Both the position numbers and the translations under genes were made by a program. A stretch of DNA of 64,000 bases. It comes from an uncultured Acetobacteraceae bacterium (lineage in GTDB: Bacteria > Pseudomonadota > Alphaproteobacteria > Acetobacterales > Acetobacteraceae). Below are positions 16,550 through 25,045 of the stretch, one piece after another (the stretch's first letter is position 1; every line of letters begins with the position of its first letter). The notes under the pieces are model-generated. The model made no database searches, was not told where the DNA came from, and saw nothing but the letters and a program-made list of their open reading frames with translations. The stretch spans positions 34,689-98,688 of the forward strand of contig CAIVPZ010000086.1 in NCBI GenBank assembly GCA_903907955.1, given 5' to 3'.

Positions 16550-18184
16550 TCAGAGCGCGCGGGCACGATCCCGCAGCACGTATTTCTGCATCTTCCCGGT
16601 GCTGGTCTTCGGCAACGGCCCGAACACGACGGTGCGCGGCAGCTTGAAATGCGCCATGTTGGCGCGGCAGAAGGTGATGATCTCCTCCTCCGTCGCGATC
16701 GAGTCCGGCCGCAGCGTGACGAACGCGCAGGGCGTCTCGCCCCATTTCGCATCCGGCCTGGCGACCACCGCCGCCTCAAGCACCGCCGGGTGGCGGTAAA
16801 GCACGTCCTCGACCTCGATCGTCGAGATGTTCTCGCCGCCGGAAATGATGATGTCCTTGCTGCGGTCCTTGATCTCGATATAGCCGTCGGGATGCCAGAC
16901 GGCGAGATCGCCGGTGTGGAACCAGCCGCCCGCGAACGCCTCGTCGGTGGCTGCCTGGTTCTTCAGGTATCCCATCATCACCGCATTGCCGCGCATGAAC
17001 ACCTCGCCCATCGTGGCCGCATCGCGCGGCACCGGGACGAGCGTGTGGGCGTCGGCGACCATGAGACCTTCGAGGCTGTGATACGGCACGCCCTGGCGGG
17101 CCTTGATGCGTGCCCGTTCCGGCGCCGGAAGGGCATTCCACTCGTCCTGCCAGGCGCACACCGTCACCGGGCCATACACCTCGGTGAGGCCGTACACATG
17201 CGTGACATGGAAGCCGCGTGCTTCGGTTGCTTCGATCACCGCGGCCGGCGGCGCCGCGCCGGCGGTCATGATGCGCACGGTGCGACCGCCGAGATCGGGG
17301 ATGGTCGGTGCGCTGGCGATCATGTTCACCACGATCGGCGCGCCGCACATATGCGTCACCCCCTGGTTCGCCAGCGCATCGAGCATCGCCTCGACGGTGA
17401 TGCGGCGCAGGCAGACATGCGTGCCCGCCAGCGCCGTCACCGTCCAGGGGAAGCACCAGCCGTTGGCATGGAACATCGGCAGCGTCCACAGATACACCGG
17501 ATGCGTCGTCAGGCCCCAGGCGGTGACGTTGGCCAGCGCGTTCAGATAGGCGCCGCGGTGGTGGGTCACCACGCCTTTCGGATTGCCGGTGGTGCCCGAC
17601 GTGTAGTTCAGCGCGATCGCCTCCCATTCGTCGGCCGGCATCGACCAGGCGAAGTCGGGATCGCCGCCGGCCAGGAACGCCTCGTACTCGATGTCGCCCA
17701 GCAGCCGGCCCGGCGGGGCGAGCGGATCATCGACATCCACCACCAGCGGGCGCTTCGCTGCGGGCAGCAGCGCCAGCGCCTCGGCCATGACGGTGGAATA
17801 TTCGCGGTCGGTAATGAGCACGCGCGCCTCGCCGTGCTCCAGGATGAAGGCGACCGTGGCGGCATCGAGACGGAAATTGAGCGCGTTCAGCACGCCGCCG
17901 ACCATCGCGATGGCAAAATGACATTCAAAGATCGGCGGCGCGTTCGGCGACATGATCGCCACCGTGTCCCCGGGGCCGACACCGCGCGCGGCGAGCGCGG
18001 AGGCAAGCCGGCGGCAGCGCGCATAGGTCTCCGCCCAGGTGGTGCGGCGCTCGCCGTGGACGACGGCGATACGGTTCGGATAGATCGCGGCCGTGCGGGC
18101 AAGGAAACTGAGCGGGGTGAGGGGGACGTGGTTCGCGGCGGTCTTCGCCAGATCGTATTTGCCTGGTTGGCGCGTGGCGTTCAT
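16550..18184 (-). CDS. Acyl-CoA synthetase (AMP-forming), medium/long-chain or DmdB-like
   Basis: This 544-residue ANL-superfamily ligase has the P-loop YTSGTTGNPKGVVTHH, VYGLTEVYGP, GGWFHTGDLAVWHPDGYIEIKDRSKD and a C-terminal lysine domain (PKTSTGKMQKYVLRDRA, catalytic Lys). It would activate a carboxylic acid with ATP and join it to CoA. Length and motif spelling fit the DmdB/FadD-like medium-chain group, but chain length cannot be read from sequence. A GGGAGG site precedes the ATG. It probably heads a two-gene unit with the aldo/keto reductase. Confidence 0.9.
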   Translation of the reverse strand: MNATRQPGKYDLAKTAANHVPLTPLSFLARTAAIYPNRIAVVHGERRTTWAETYARCRRLASALAARGVGPGDTVAIMSPNAPPIFECHFAIAMVGGVLNALNFRLDAATVAFILEHGEARVLITDREYSTVMAEALALLPAAKRPLVVDVDDPLAPPGRLLGDIEYEAFLAGGDPDFAWSMPADEWEAIALNYTSGTTGNPKGVVTHHRGAYLNALANVTAWGLTTHPVYLWTLPMFHANGWCFPWTVTALAGTHVCLRRITVEAMLDALANQGVTHMCGAPIVVNMIASAPTIPDLGGRTVRIMTAGAAPPAAVIEATEARGFHVTHVYGLTEVYGPVTVCAWQDEWNALPAPERARIKARQGVPYHSLEGLMVADAHTLVPVPRDAATMGEVFMRGNAVMMGYLKNQAATDEAFAGGWFHTGDLAVWHPDGYIEIKDRSKDIIISGGENISTIEVEDVLYRHPAVLEAAVVARPDAKWGETPCAFVTLRPDSIATEEEIITFCRANMAHFKLPRTVVFGPLPKTSTGKMQKYVLRDRARAL

Positions 18185-18304
18185 GTCCGTTGCCCTCCCG
18201 AAGGGTGTGTTCTTGCAGGAATATCACTGCGCTGCACCGCTGTCACCTTGGCCTCCGGACGGTTCGTCCACGCGGTGCATCACCAGATCCTTCCCGGATC
18301 GATA

Positions 18305-20368
18305 TCAGTGCGTCTCCGCCCGCCAGCCGATCGCGGCGCGCAGGAACGCATAGCCGAGCGCCGTGAACAGGGCGCGCTGGCGGTTGTCCTTGCCGTAGCC
18401 GTGGCCGCCGGAGGCGAGTTCAAGGAACGCCGCGTCGTAGCCCAGCGCCTGCAGCTTGGCCGCCATCTTGCGCGCATGTCCCGGGTGCACCCGGTCGTCG
18501 CGGCGGGTGGTGGCGAGCAGGATCGGCGGCGCCGCCCGGCCGGGCAGCACGGTGTGATAGGCCGAGATGTGCTGCAGGAACCGCCAGTCCGCCGGGTCGT
18601 CCGGGTCGCCGTATTCGGCCACCCAGCTCGCGCCGGCCAGCAGCCTGGTGTAGCGGCGCATGTCCACCAAAGGTATGGTGCATAACAATCCGCCGAACAG
18701 CTCCGGGTAGCGGACGAACATGTTGGTAATCAGGATGCCGCCGTTCGAGCCACCCTCGGCGGCGATGCGGCCCGGCCGGGTGACGCCGCGGCGCACCAGA
18801 TCGGCGGCGACGGCGGCGAAATCGTCATGGCTGCGCGCCTTGCCCTCGCGGCGCCCGGCCTCGTGCCAGGCCGGCCCGAACTCCCCGCCGCCGCGCAGCG
18901 TGGCGACCACGCCGGTGCCGCCGCGCTCCAGCCAGAGCTTGCCAACCCCGCCGCGGTAGGTGGGCAACTCCGACACTTCAAAGCCGCCATAGCCGTAAAG
19001 ATGCACCGGCGCGTCGCCGGTCTCGCCGGGCGGGCCGACCTGCACATAGGGAATGCGCGTGCCGTCGGCGGAAACGGCTTCGTGGCGGCTGACCACCAGC
19101 CCGGCGGCGTTGAACGCTTCCGGCGCCCGCTTCAGCACGGCGGGGGCTTCGGGGCCGGCCTGCGTGAGCAACAGCGTCGGCGGCGTCAGCGGGTCCTGGG
19201 TCAGTGCGAGCAGCGTGCCGTCGGATTCATCCGGCTGTTCGTCCAGCCGCCAGACGCTGACGGTGCCGACCTGCGGCAGGCCGGCGAGCGGCGCCTGCGC
19301 CCAGTCCTCTGCCGGCGAAACAACCAAGGAAAGCGGGCACAGATCGTCCAGCACCTGCACCACCAGCCGCTCGCGGGCAAAGCAGAACCCCTGGATGCTG
19401 CGCCGCGCTCCGGGCGTGAACAGCACCCGGAAGCCACGCCCGCCGGCCTGGAATGCGGCCAGACCGATGCCCAGCAAGCTGCCGGCCGGGTGGGTGACCT
19501 CGCCGATCGTCCAGTCCGAGCGCGGGCGCACCGCCAGCCAGTCGCGGCTCCACAGGTACCAGGCATCCTGCGGCAGGTCGATGCGGTGCCGTCTGCCCGC
19601 GATGTCGCCGGTCCAGATCTCCGCCCGGATGAAATCCAGTTGCTCGTTGAACACCAACTGGCGGTCGGGATGGGTGCGGTCGACGCTGCCGCCCACCGCC
19701 ATGCTGTCCGGGCCGGCCTGGAAGATCACCGGGGCGGCCAGCGGGTCGGTGCCGCGGCGCCACAGCCGCACGGTGCTTGCATAGCCGGAGCGGGTGGCCA
19801 TGCCCGGTCCGTGCGCGCTGGACAGCAGCAGCGTGTCGCGGTCGATCCAGTCGGTCCCGCCCTTGGCCTCCGGCAGCACGAAGCCATCGGCGACGAACGC
19901 CTTGGTTTCAAGCGATAATTCGCGCAGCACCGCGGCGTCGCCGCCGCCGCGCGAAAGCCGGACGATGGCGCGGTCATGCGCGCCGGGCAGCACGCCGGCG
20001 CCGGCCCAGACCCAGTCCTCGCCCTCGGCGGCGGCCAGCGCATCGAGGTCGAGCAGCACCTCCCAGGCCGGGGCGGCATTCCGGTAATCATCCAGCGTGG
20101 TGCGGCGCCACAGGCCGCGCGGGTTGGCCGCGTCGCGCCAGAAATTGAACAGATGGGCGCCGCGCCGGATGACGTACGGAATGTTGTCGGGCCGGTCGAG
20201 GATGGCGGCCAGGGCATCGGCATCCGCCTCGGTCGCCGGGCCGCCGAAACGGGCCAGCGTGGCGGCGCTCTGCGCGTCGGCCCAGGCGATGGCCTGCTGG
20301 CCGTCGATGTCCTCCAGCCAGAGATACGGATCGTCGTCGGGCGCGGCCAGGGTGGGGTGGTGGTTCAT
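18305..20368 (-). CDS. Prolyl oligopeptidase family serine peptidase (S9)
   Basis: About 687 residues, normal for S9A enzymes: an N-terminal PYLWLEDIDG motif, a beta-propeller region and a C-terminal alpha/beta hydrolase domain. The catalytic Ser541 lies in EGGSNGGILI, the acid is Asp624 or Asp625 in RRDDRVHP, and His656 lies in SGGHGYG. Such peptidases cut short peptides after proline and related residues in the cytoplasm; no signal peptide is seen. I start at 20368 (MNHHPTL). The 28 residues the open frame adds upstream come from repeat family 2. It is divergent from the FAD oxidoreductase. Confidence 0.92.
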   Translation of the reverse strand: MNHHPTLAAPDDDPYLWLEDIDGQQAIAWADAQSAATLARFGGPATEADADALAAILDRPDNIPYVIRRGAHLFNFWRDAANPRGLWRRTTLDDYRNAAPAWEVLLDLDALAAAEGEDWVWAGAGVLPGAHDRAIVRLSRGGGDAAVLRELSLETKAFVADGFVLPEAKGGTDWIDRDTLLLSSAHGPGMATRSGYASTVRLWRRGTDPLAAPVIFQAGPDSMAVGGSVDRTHPDRQLVFNEQLDFIRAEIWTGDIAGRRHRIDLPQDAWYLWSRDWLAVRPRSDWTIGEVTHPAGSLLGIGLAAFQAGGRGFRVLFTPGARRSIQGFCFARERLVVQVLDDLCPLSLVVSPAEDWAQAPLAGLPQVGTVSVWRLDEQPDESDGTLLALTQDPLTPPTLLLTQAGPEAPAVLKRAPEAFNAAGLVVSRHEAVSADGTRIPYVQVGPPGETGDAPVHLYGYGGFEVSELPTYRGGVGKLWLERGGTGVVATLRGGGEFGPAWHEAGRREGKARSHDDFAAVAADLVRRGVTRPGRIAAEGGSNGGILITNMFVRYPELFGGLLCTIPLVDMRRYTRLLAGASWVAEYGDPDDPADWRFLQHISAYHTVLPGRAAPPILLATTRRDDRVHPGHARKMAAKLQALGYDAAFLELASGGHGYGKDNRQRALFTALGYAFLRAAIGWRAETH

Positions 20369-20394
20369 GTCTGGGATATTGATGGGGAAAAGTA

Positions 20395-20452
20395 AGTAAG
20401 GCCAGGGCGCTGCCCTGGACCTGCCAAGGGGCGGTGGCCCCTTGGAACCCAT
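20395..20452. repeat. Dispersed double-hairpin repeat, family 2, copy a
   Basis: Forward copy of a ~60-bp unit made of two hairpins: CCAGGGC-GCT-GCCCTGG, then CCAAGGGG and CCCCTTGG around CGGTGG. It is preceded by AGTAAGTAAGG and followed by AACCCATTC. It sits between the divergent peptidase and FAD oxidoreductase genes. Other copies are near 31268, 33955, 55508, 55660 and 58819. Confidence 0.75.
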
Positions 20453-20508
20453 TCATAAGGTTTTTCCTCCCTTGCCGGGTGCGGCGCAGCGAACCATAGC
20501 TTTGCCTT

Positions 20509-21624
20509 ATGGACACCTACACCACCGACGTGATCGTCATCGGTGCCGGAATCGCCGGCGCCACCGCCGCCGCCCAGATCGCCGCCGACCGCCGCGTCGC
20601 CCTCATCGAGGCCGAGGACCATCCGGGATTCCACACCACCGGCCGGTCCGCCGCCATGTGGATACTGAACTACGGCCCCGCCGACGTCCGCGTGCTGACC
20701 GGCCTGTCGCGCGCCTTCTTCGAAACCCCGCCGGACGGCTTCACCGAAACGCCGCTGATGGCGAAGCGGCCGATGTGCTTCCTCGCCCGCCCCGACCAGG
20801 AGACCTCGCTGCGCGCGAACCTTGCCGGGGGCATCGGCCTGCGCGAGATATCGGTGGACGCGGTGCGCGCGCTGGTGCCGGCGCTGCGGCCCGGCTACGC
20901 CGCCGCCGCGGCGATCGAGGACGACGCCTTCGACATGGACGTGGCCGCGCTGCACCAGGGATTCCTCCGTTTGCACCGGCGTCGGGGCGGCACGCTGGCG
21001 CTGCGCAGCCGCGCCGGGCGCATCGCGCGGCGCGGCGGGCTGTGGGAGGTGGAGGTCACCGGCGGCGCCGTCTTCCGCGCCCCGGTGGTGGTGAATGCCG
21101 CCGGCGCCTGGGGCGACGAGGTCGCGCTCCGGGCCGGCGTCTCCCCGCTGGGCCTGCAGCCCAAGCGCCGCACCGGCGTGATCATCGATCCGGCGCCCTG
21201 GCAGGTCGGCACCTGGCCGCTGGTGCACGACGTGGACCACGCCTGGTACGTCCGCCCCGAGGCGCGCACCCGGCTGATGGTCTGCCCGGAGGACGAAACC
21301 GACATGCCGGCGCATGACGTGCAGCCCGACGAACTCGACGTGGCGATCGCCATCGACCGCATGCGGCAGGCGCTGGATATCGACGTGCGCCGGATCGAGC
21401 GGTCCTGGGCGGGGCTGCGCACCTTCACCCCCGACCGCAGCCTGGCCATCGGCTGGGACCCGGCAGCCGAGGGCTTCCTGTGGAGTGTCGGCCAGGGCGG
21501 CTATGGCATCCAGACCTCACCGGCCGCGGGGCGGCTGGTGGCGGACCTGCTGGCCGGTCGCGACCCCGGCCCGGCCGCGCAGGTGCTTCCCATGGTGAAC
21601 CCGGCGCGGTTCGCTGCCATATAG
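20509..21624 (+). CDS. FAD-dependent oxidoreductase, DAO/DadA family
   Basis: This 371-residue protein has N-terminal FAD-binding VIVIGAGIAGATAAAQIA followed by IEAEDHPGFHTTGRSAA, and a C-terminal GFLWSVGQGGYGIQTSPA motif closing the flavin site. It belongs to the D-amino-acid/glycine oxidase family, which oxidises the C-N bond of amino acids or N-methylated amines. The HTTGRS spelling is common in a proteobacterial subgroup of unknown substrate. It ends 41 bases before the transglutaminase/DUF2126 gene on the same strand, so it may belong to that cluster. Confidence 0.88.
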   Translation: MDTYTTDVIVIGAGIAGATAAAQIAADRRVALIEAEDHPGFHTTGRSAAMWILNYGPADVRVLTGLSRAFFETPPDGFTETPLMAKRPMCFLARPDQETSLRANLAGGIGLREISVDAVRALVPALRPGYAAAAAIEDDAFDMDVAALHQGFLRLHRRRGGTLALRSRAGRIARRGGLWEVEVTGGAVFRAPVVVNAAGAWGDEVALRAGVSPLGLQPKRRTGVIIDPAPWQVGTWPLVHDVDHAWYVRPEARTRLMVCPEDETDMPAHDVQPDELDVAIAIDRMRQALDIDVRRIERSWAGLRTFTPDRSLAIGWDPAAEGFLWSVGQGGYGIQTSPAAGRLVADLLAGRDPGPAAQVLPMVNPARFAAI

Positions 21625-21665
21625 GGGCCGCGGCTCAATAGGTCCGCTTTGCCGGCAGGAGAGTC

Positions 21666-24600
21666 ATGTCGATCCACGTTGCGCTGACGCATCGCACCGC
21701 CTACCGGTACGACAGGGCGGTACAGGCCGGCCCGCAGACCATCCGGCTGCGCCCGGCCCCGCATGCCCGCACCCGGATTCTGTCCTACGCGCTGGCCATC
21801 GCGCCGAAGCCGCATTTCCTGAACTGGCAGCAGGACCCGCAGGGCAACTTCCTCGCCCGGGTGGTGTTCCCGGACAAGATCACCCATTTCGACGTGACGG
21901 TGGACCTGGTCGCCGATCTGGCCACCATCAATCCGTTCGACTTCTTCCTGGAGCCGGAAGCGGAAAGCTGGCCGTTCACCTACGACCCCATTCTCGACAA
22001 CGAACTGGCGCCGTTCCGCCGGATCGATCCGATGGGGCCGTTGCTGGCGGCACTGCTCGATGAGGTGCCGCGCGCGGCGCTGCGCACGGTGGACAAGCTG
22101 GTCGCGCTCAACCGGCTGATCCAGGAGCGGATTTCCTACATCGTGCGGCTGGAGCCGGGGGTGTGGACACCCGAGCAGACGCTGACGGCGGGGCGCGGCA
22201 GTTGCCGGGATTCCGCCTGGCTGCTGGTGCAGTTGCTGCGCCAGCTCGGCCTCGCGGCGCGCTTCGTGTCCGGCTACCTCATCCAGCTGGTCGGCGACGT
22301 CAAGCCGCTGGAAGGGCCGGAAGGGCCGACCGCGGACTTCACCGACCTGCATGCCTGGGCCGAGGTCTACCTGCCCGGCGCCGGCTGGATCGGGCTGGAC
22401 CCGACCTCCGGGCTGATGGCCGGCGAGGGGCATATTCCGCTGGCGGCCAGCCCCGACCCGCAATCGGCGGCGCCGGTAACCGGCAAGACCGAACCCTGCG
22501 AGGTCACCTTCGACGTCGCCATGTCGGTCAGCCGCATCCGTGAAACGCCGCGGGTGACCAAGCCGTACGACGACCGGCGCTGGCAGGACATCCTGGTGGC
22601 CGGCGCGCGGGTGGACCGGGCGCTGACGGCCGGCGACGTGCGGCTGACCTTCGGCGGCGAGCCGACCTTCGTCGCCGCCACCGACCAGGAAGCGCCGGAG
22701 TGGAACACCGCCGCGCTGGGCCCGACCAAGCGGCGCTATGCCGGCCGGCTGTTGCGCCGGCTGGCCCCGCTGTGGTCGCCGGGCGCGGCGCTGCATTACG
22801 GCCAGGGCAAGCTTTATCCCGGCGAGCAGTTGCCGCGCTGGGCCTTGTCGGCGCACTGGCGCGCGGATGGCGAGAAGGTCTGGCTGGACCCGGCCCGCCT
22901 GGCCAATCCCGACCGCGACCGCGGCACCGCCACCGCCGCGGATGCCGCCCGCTTCGCCACGCTGCTGGCCGAGCGGCTGCAGGTCGATCCGGCCACCGTG
23001 CTGCCGGCGCATGAGGACGTACAATACTATCTTTGGAAGGAACAACGGCTGCCGGCCAACGTGGTGGCCGAGGACAGCCGGCTGCGCGATGCGCTGGAAC
23101 GGGCGCGCATGGCCCAGGTGTTCGGCCAGGGCCTGGCCTCGCCGGTCGGCAGCGTGCTGCCGCTGAAGCGATCCGCCGACGGCACGCGCTGGCAGACCGG
23201 GCGCTGGTTCTTCCGCGGCGGCACCCTGTTCCTGATCCCGGGCGACAGCCCGATCGGCTACCGCCTGCCGCTGGACAGCCTGCCCTGGGCGGACCCGGAC
23301 AGCATCGAACCCGCCTTCGAGGAAGATCCGTTCGCGCCGCCGCGCAAGCTGCCAACCCAGGTGGTGTTGCGGACCCGGCGGGCGGTTCCCGGCGGGGCGG
23401 CGTTCGAGCCGGTGCCGCAGGCGCCGCCGGTGCCCGGCCGCCCGGAGCCCGGCGTGGTGCGCACCGCGCTTGCCGTGGAGCCGCGCGGCGGGCTGCTGCA
23501 CGTGTTCTTCCCGCCGTTGTATGCGGCCGAGGACTGGCTGGACCTGGTCGCCGCCGTCGAGGCCACGGCGGCGCAGCTCGGCCACCCGGTGGTGCTGGAA
23601 GGTTACATGGCGCCCGCCGACCCGCGCCTGCTGCATTTCTCGGTGACGCCGGACCCCGGCGTGATCGAGGTCAACGTGCATCCGGCCCGCGGTTGGGCCG
23701 AGCATGTCGAGCGCACCGAACAGCTGTATGAGGAAGCCCGCCAGATCGGGCTGGCCGCCGAGAAGTTCATGATCGACGGCCGCCATGTCGGCACCGGCGG
23801 CGGCAACCACGTGGTGATGGGCGGGGAGACGGTGGAGGACAGCCCGTTCCTGCGCCGGCCCGACCTGCTGAAGAGCCTGCTGGGTTTCTGGCACAACCAT
23901 CCCAGCCTGTCCTTCCTGTTCAGCGGGCTGTTCATCGGCCCGACCAGCCAGCACCCGCGGGTGGACGAGGCACGCGACGACGCCATCAACGAGCTGGAGA
24001 TCGCCTTCGCCCAGGTGGCGCCGTTCCGCCAGACGCCGCCCTGGCTGACCGACCGGCTGTTCCGCAACATCCTGGCGGACATGACCGGCAACACCCACCG
24101 CACCGAGTTCTGCATCGACAAGATGTACGACCCGAACGGCCCGGGCGGCCGGCGCGGGCTGGTTGAGTTCCGCGCCTTCGAGATGCCGCCGCATGGCCGC
24201 ATGTCGGCGGCGCAGATGCTGCTGATGCGCTCGGCGGTCGCGGCCTTCTGGCAGCATCCGTATGAGCGCCGCATGATCCGCTGGGGCACCAGGCTGCACG
24301 ACGCGTTCCTGCTGCCGCACTACTGCGTGCAGGATTTCCGGGCCGCCCTGGAGGATTTGGGCGCACTCGGCTTCCCGCTCGATCCCGCCTGGTTCGACCC
24401 GCATGTCGAGTTCCGCTTCCCGCAGATCGGCGTGGCGGAGGTGGGCGGCATGCTGCTGGAGGTGCGGCATGCGCTGGAGCCGTGGCACGTGCTGGGCGAG
24501 GAAGCCGCCCCCGGCGGCACCGCGCGCTATGTCGATTCCTCGGCTGAACGGTTGCAGACGCGGGTGACGGGCTGGACGCCGGAGCGCTATGTTCTCGCCT

Positions 24601-24959
24601 GCAACGGGGTGGCGGTGCCGCTCAGCCCGACGGAGGTGGTGGGGGAATACGTGGCCGGGGTGCGGTTCAAGGCATGGCAGCCGCCGAGTGCGCTGCATCC
24701 GACCATTCCGGCGCAGGCGCCGCTGGTGTTCGATGTCTATGACCGCTGGACCGGCCGCAGCCTGGGCGGCGTCGCGCACCATGTGGCGCATCCGGGCGGG
24801 CTGAGCTACGACACCTTCCCGGTCAATGCCAACGAGGCCGAGGCCCGCCGGCGCTCCCGCTTCTTCGCGTTCGGCCACACCCCGGACGCGATGCCTGAGC
24901 CGCGAGCGGCGATCGGCTCCGAGCATCCGCGTACTCTGGACCTTCGGCGTTTCGCCTGA
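21666..24959 (+). CDS. Transglutaminase-like and DUF2126 fusion protein
   Basis: This 1097-residue cytoplasmic protein begins with the bacterial transglutaminase N-terminal domain (about 1-90). A transglutaminase core follows with Cys180 (GRGSCRDSAWLLVQLLR), His229 (DLHAWAEVYL) and Asp245 (GLDPTSG). From about residue 300 to the end lies DUF2126 (COG4196), rich in conserved blocks such as LTFGGEPTFVA, GGGNHVVMGG and NTHRTEFCIDKMYDP. DUF2126 is predicted to be related to ATP-dependent carboxylate-amine ligases. The family occurs with ATP-grasp/alpha-E proteins and a further transglutaminase, exactly the neighbours here, in operons predicted to make or remove peptide links. No experimental role is known to me. 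Confidence 0.92.
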   Translation: MSIHVALTHRTAYRYDRAVQAGPQTIRLRPAPHARTRILSYALAIAPKPHFLNWQQDPQGNFLARVVFPDKITHFDVTVDLVADLATINPFDFFLEPEAESWPFTYDPILDNELAPFRRIDPMGPLLAALLDEVPRAALRTVDKLVALNRLIQERISYIVRLEPGVWTPEQTLTAGRGSCRDSAWLLVQLLRQLGLAARFVSGYLIQLVGDVKPLEGPEGPTADFTDLHAWAEVYLPGAGWIGLDPTSGLMAGEGHIPLAASPDPQSAAPVTGKTEPCEVTFDVAMSVSRIRETPRVTKPYDDRRWQDILVAGARVDRALTAGDVRLTFGGEPTFVAATDQEAPEWNTAALGPTKRRYAGRLLRRLAPLWSPGAALHYGQGKLYPGEQLPRWALSAHWRADGEKVWLDPARLANPDRDRGTATAADAARFATLLAERLQVDPATVLPAHEDVQYYLWKEQRLPANVVAEDSRLRDALERARMAQVFGQGLASPVGSVLPLKRSADGTRWQTGRWFFRGGTLFLIPGDSPIGYRLPLDSLPWADPDSIEPAFEEDPFAPPRKLPTQVVLRTRRAVPGGAAFEPVPQAPPVPGRPEPGVVRTALAVEPRGGLLHVFFPPLYAAEDWLDLVAAVEATAAQLGHPVVLEGYMAPADPRLLHFSVTPDPGVIEVNVHPARGWAEHVERTEQLYEEARQIGLAAEKFMIDGRHVGTGGGNHVVMGGETVEDSPFLRRPDLLKSLLGFWHNHPSLSFLFSGLFIGPTSQHPRVDEARDDAINELEIAFAQVAPFRQTPPWLTDRLFRNILADMTGNTHRTEFCIDKMYDPNGPGGRRGLVEFRAFEMPPHGRMSAAQMLLMRSAVAAFWQHPYERRMIRWGTRLHDAFLLPHYCVQDFRAALEDLGALGFPLDPAWFDPHVEFRFPQIGVAEVGGMLLEVRHALEPWHVLGEEAAPGGTARYVDSSAERLQTRVTGWTPERYVLACNGVAVPLSPTEVVGEYVAGVRFKAWQPPSALHPTIPAQAPLVFDVYDRWTGRSLGGVAHHVAHPGGLSYDTFPVNANEAEARRRSRFFAFGHTPDAMPEPRAAIGSEHPRTLDLRRFA

Positions 24960-25045
24960 CACGATGGTGGCATGGTGAAACGCCCATCAGAACAAATGCG
25001 TTGCAACGGGGGGCCTGGCTGTCCGCGAGGCGGGAGGACGGCGGC

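Noticed and set aside
21501..24962. 1153-codon open frame antisense to the DUF2126 gene, and similar long antisense frames (922-2658, 24806-27598, 53434-55860, 60392-62698)
   Set aside because: High G+C removes stop codons from shadow frames. Their translations are Arg/Gly/His/Gln-rich without domains, while the opposite strands encode clear families.
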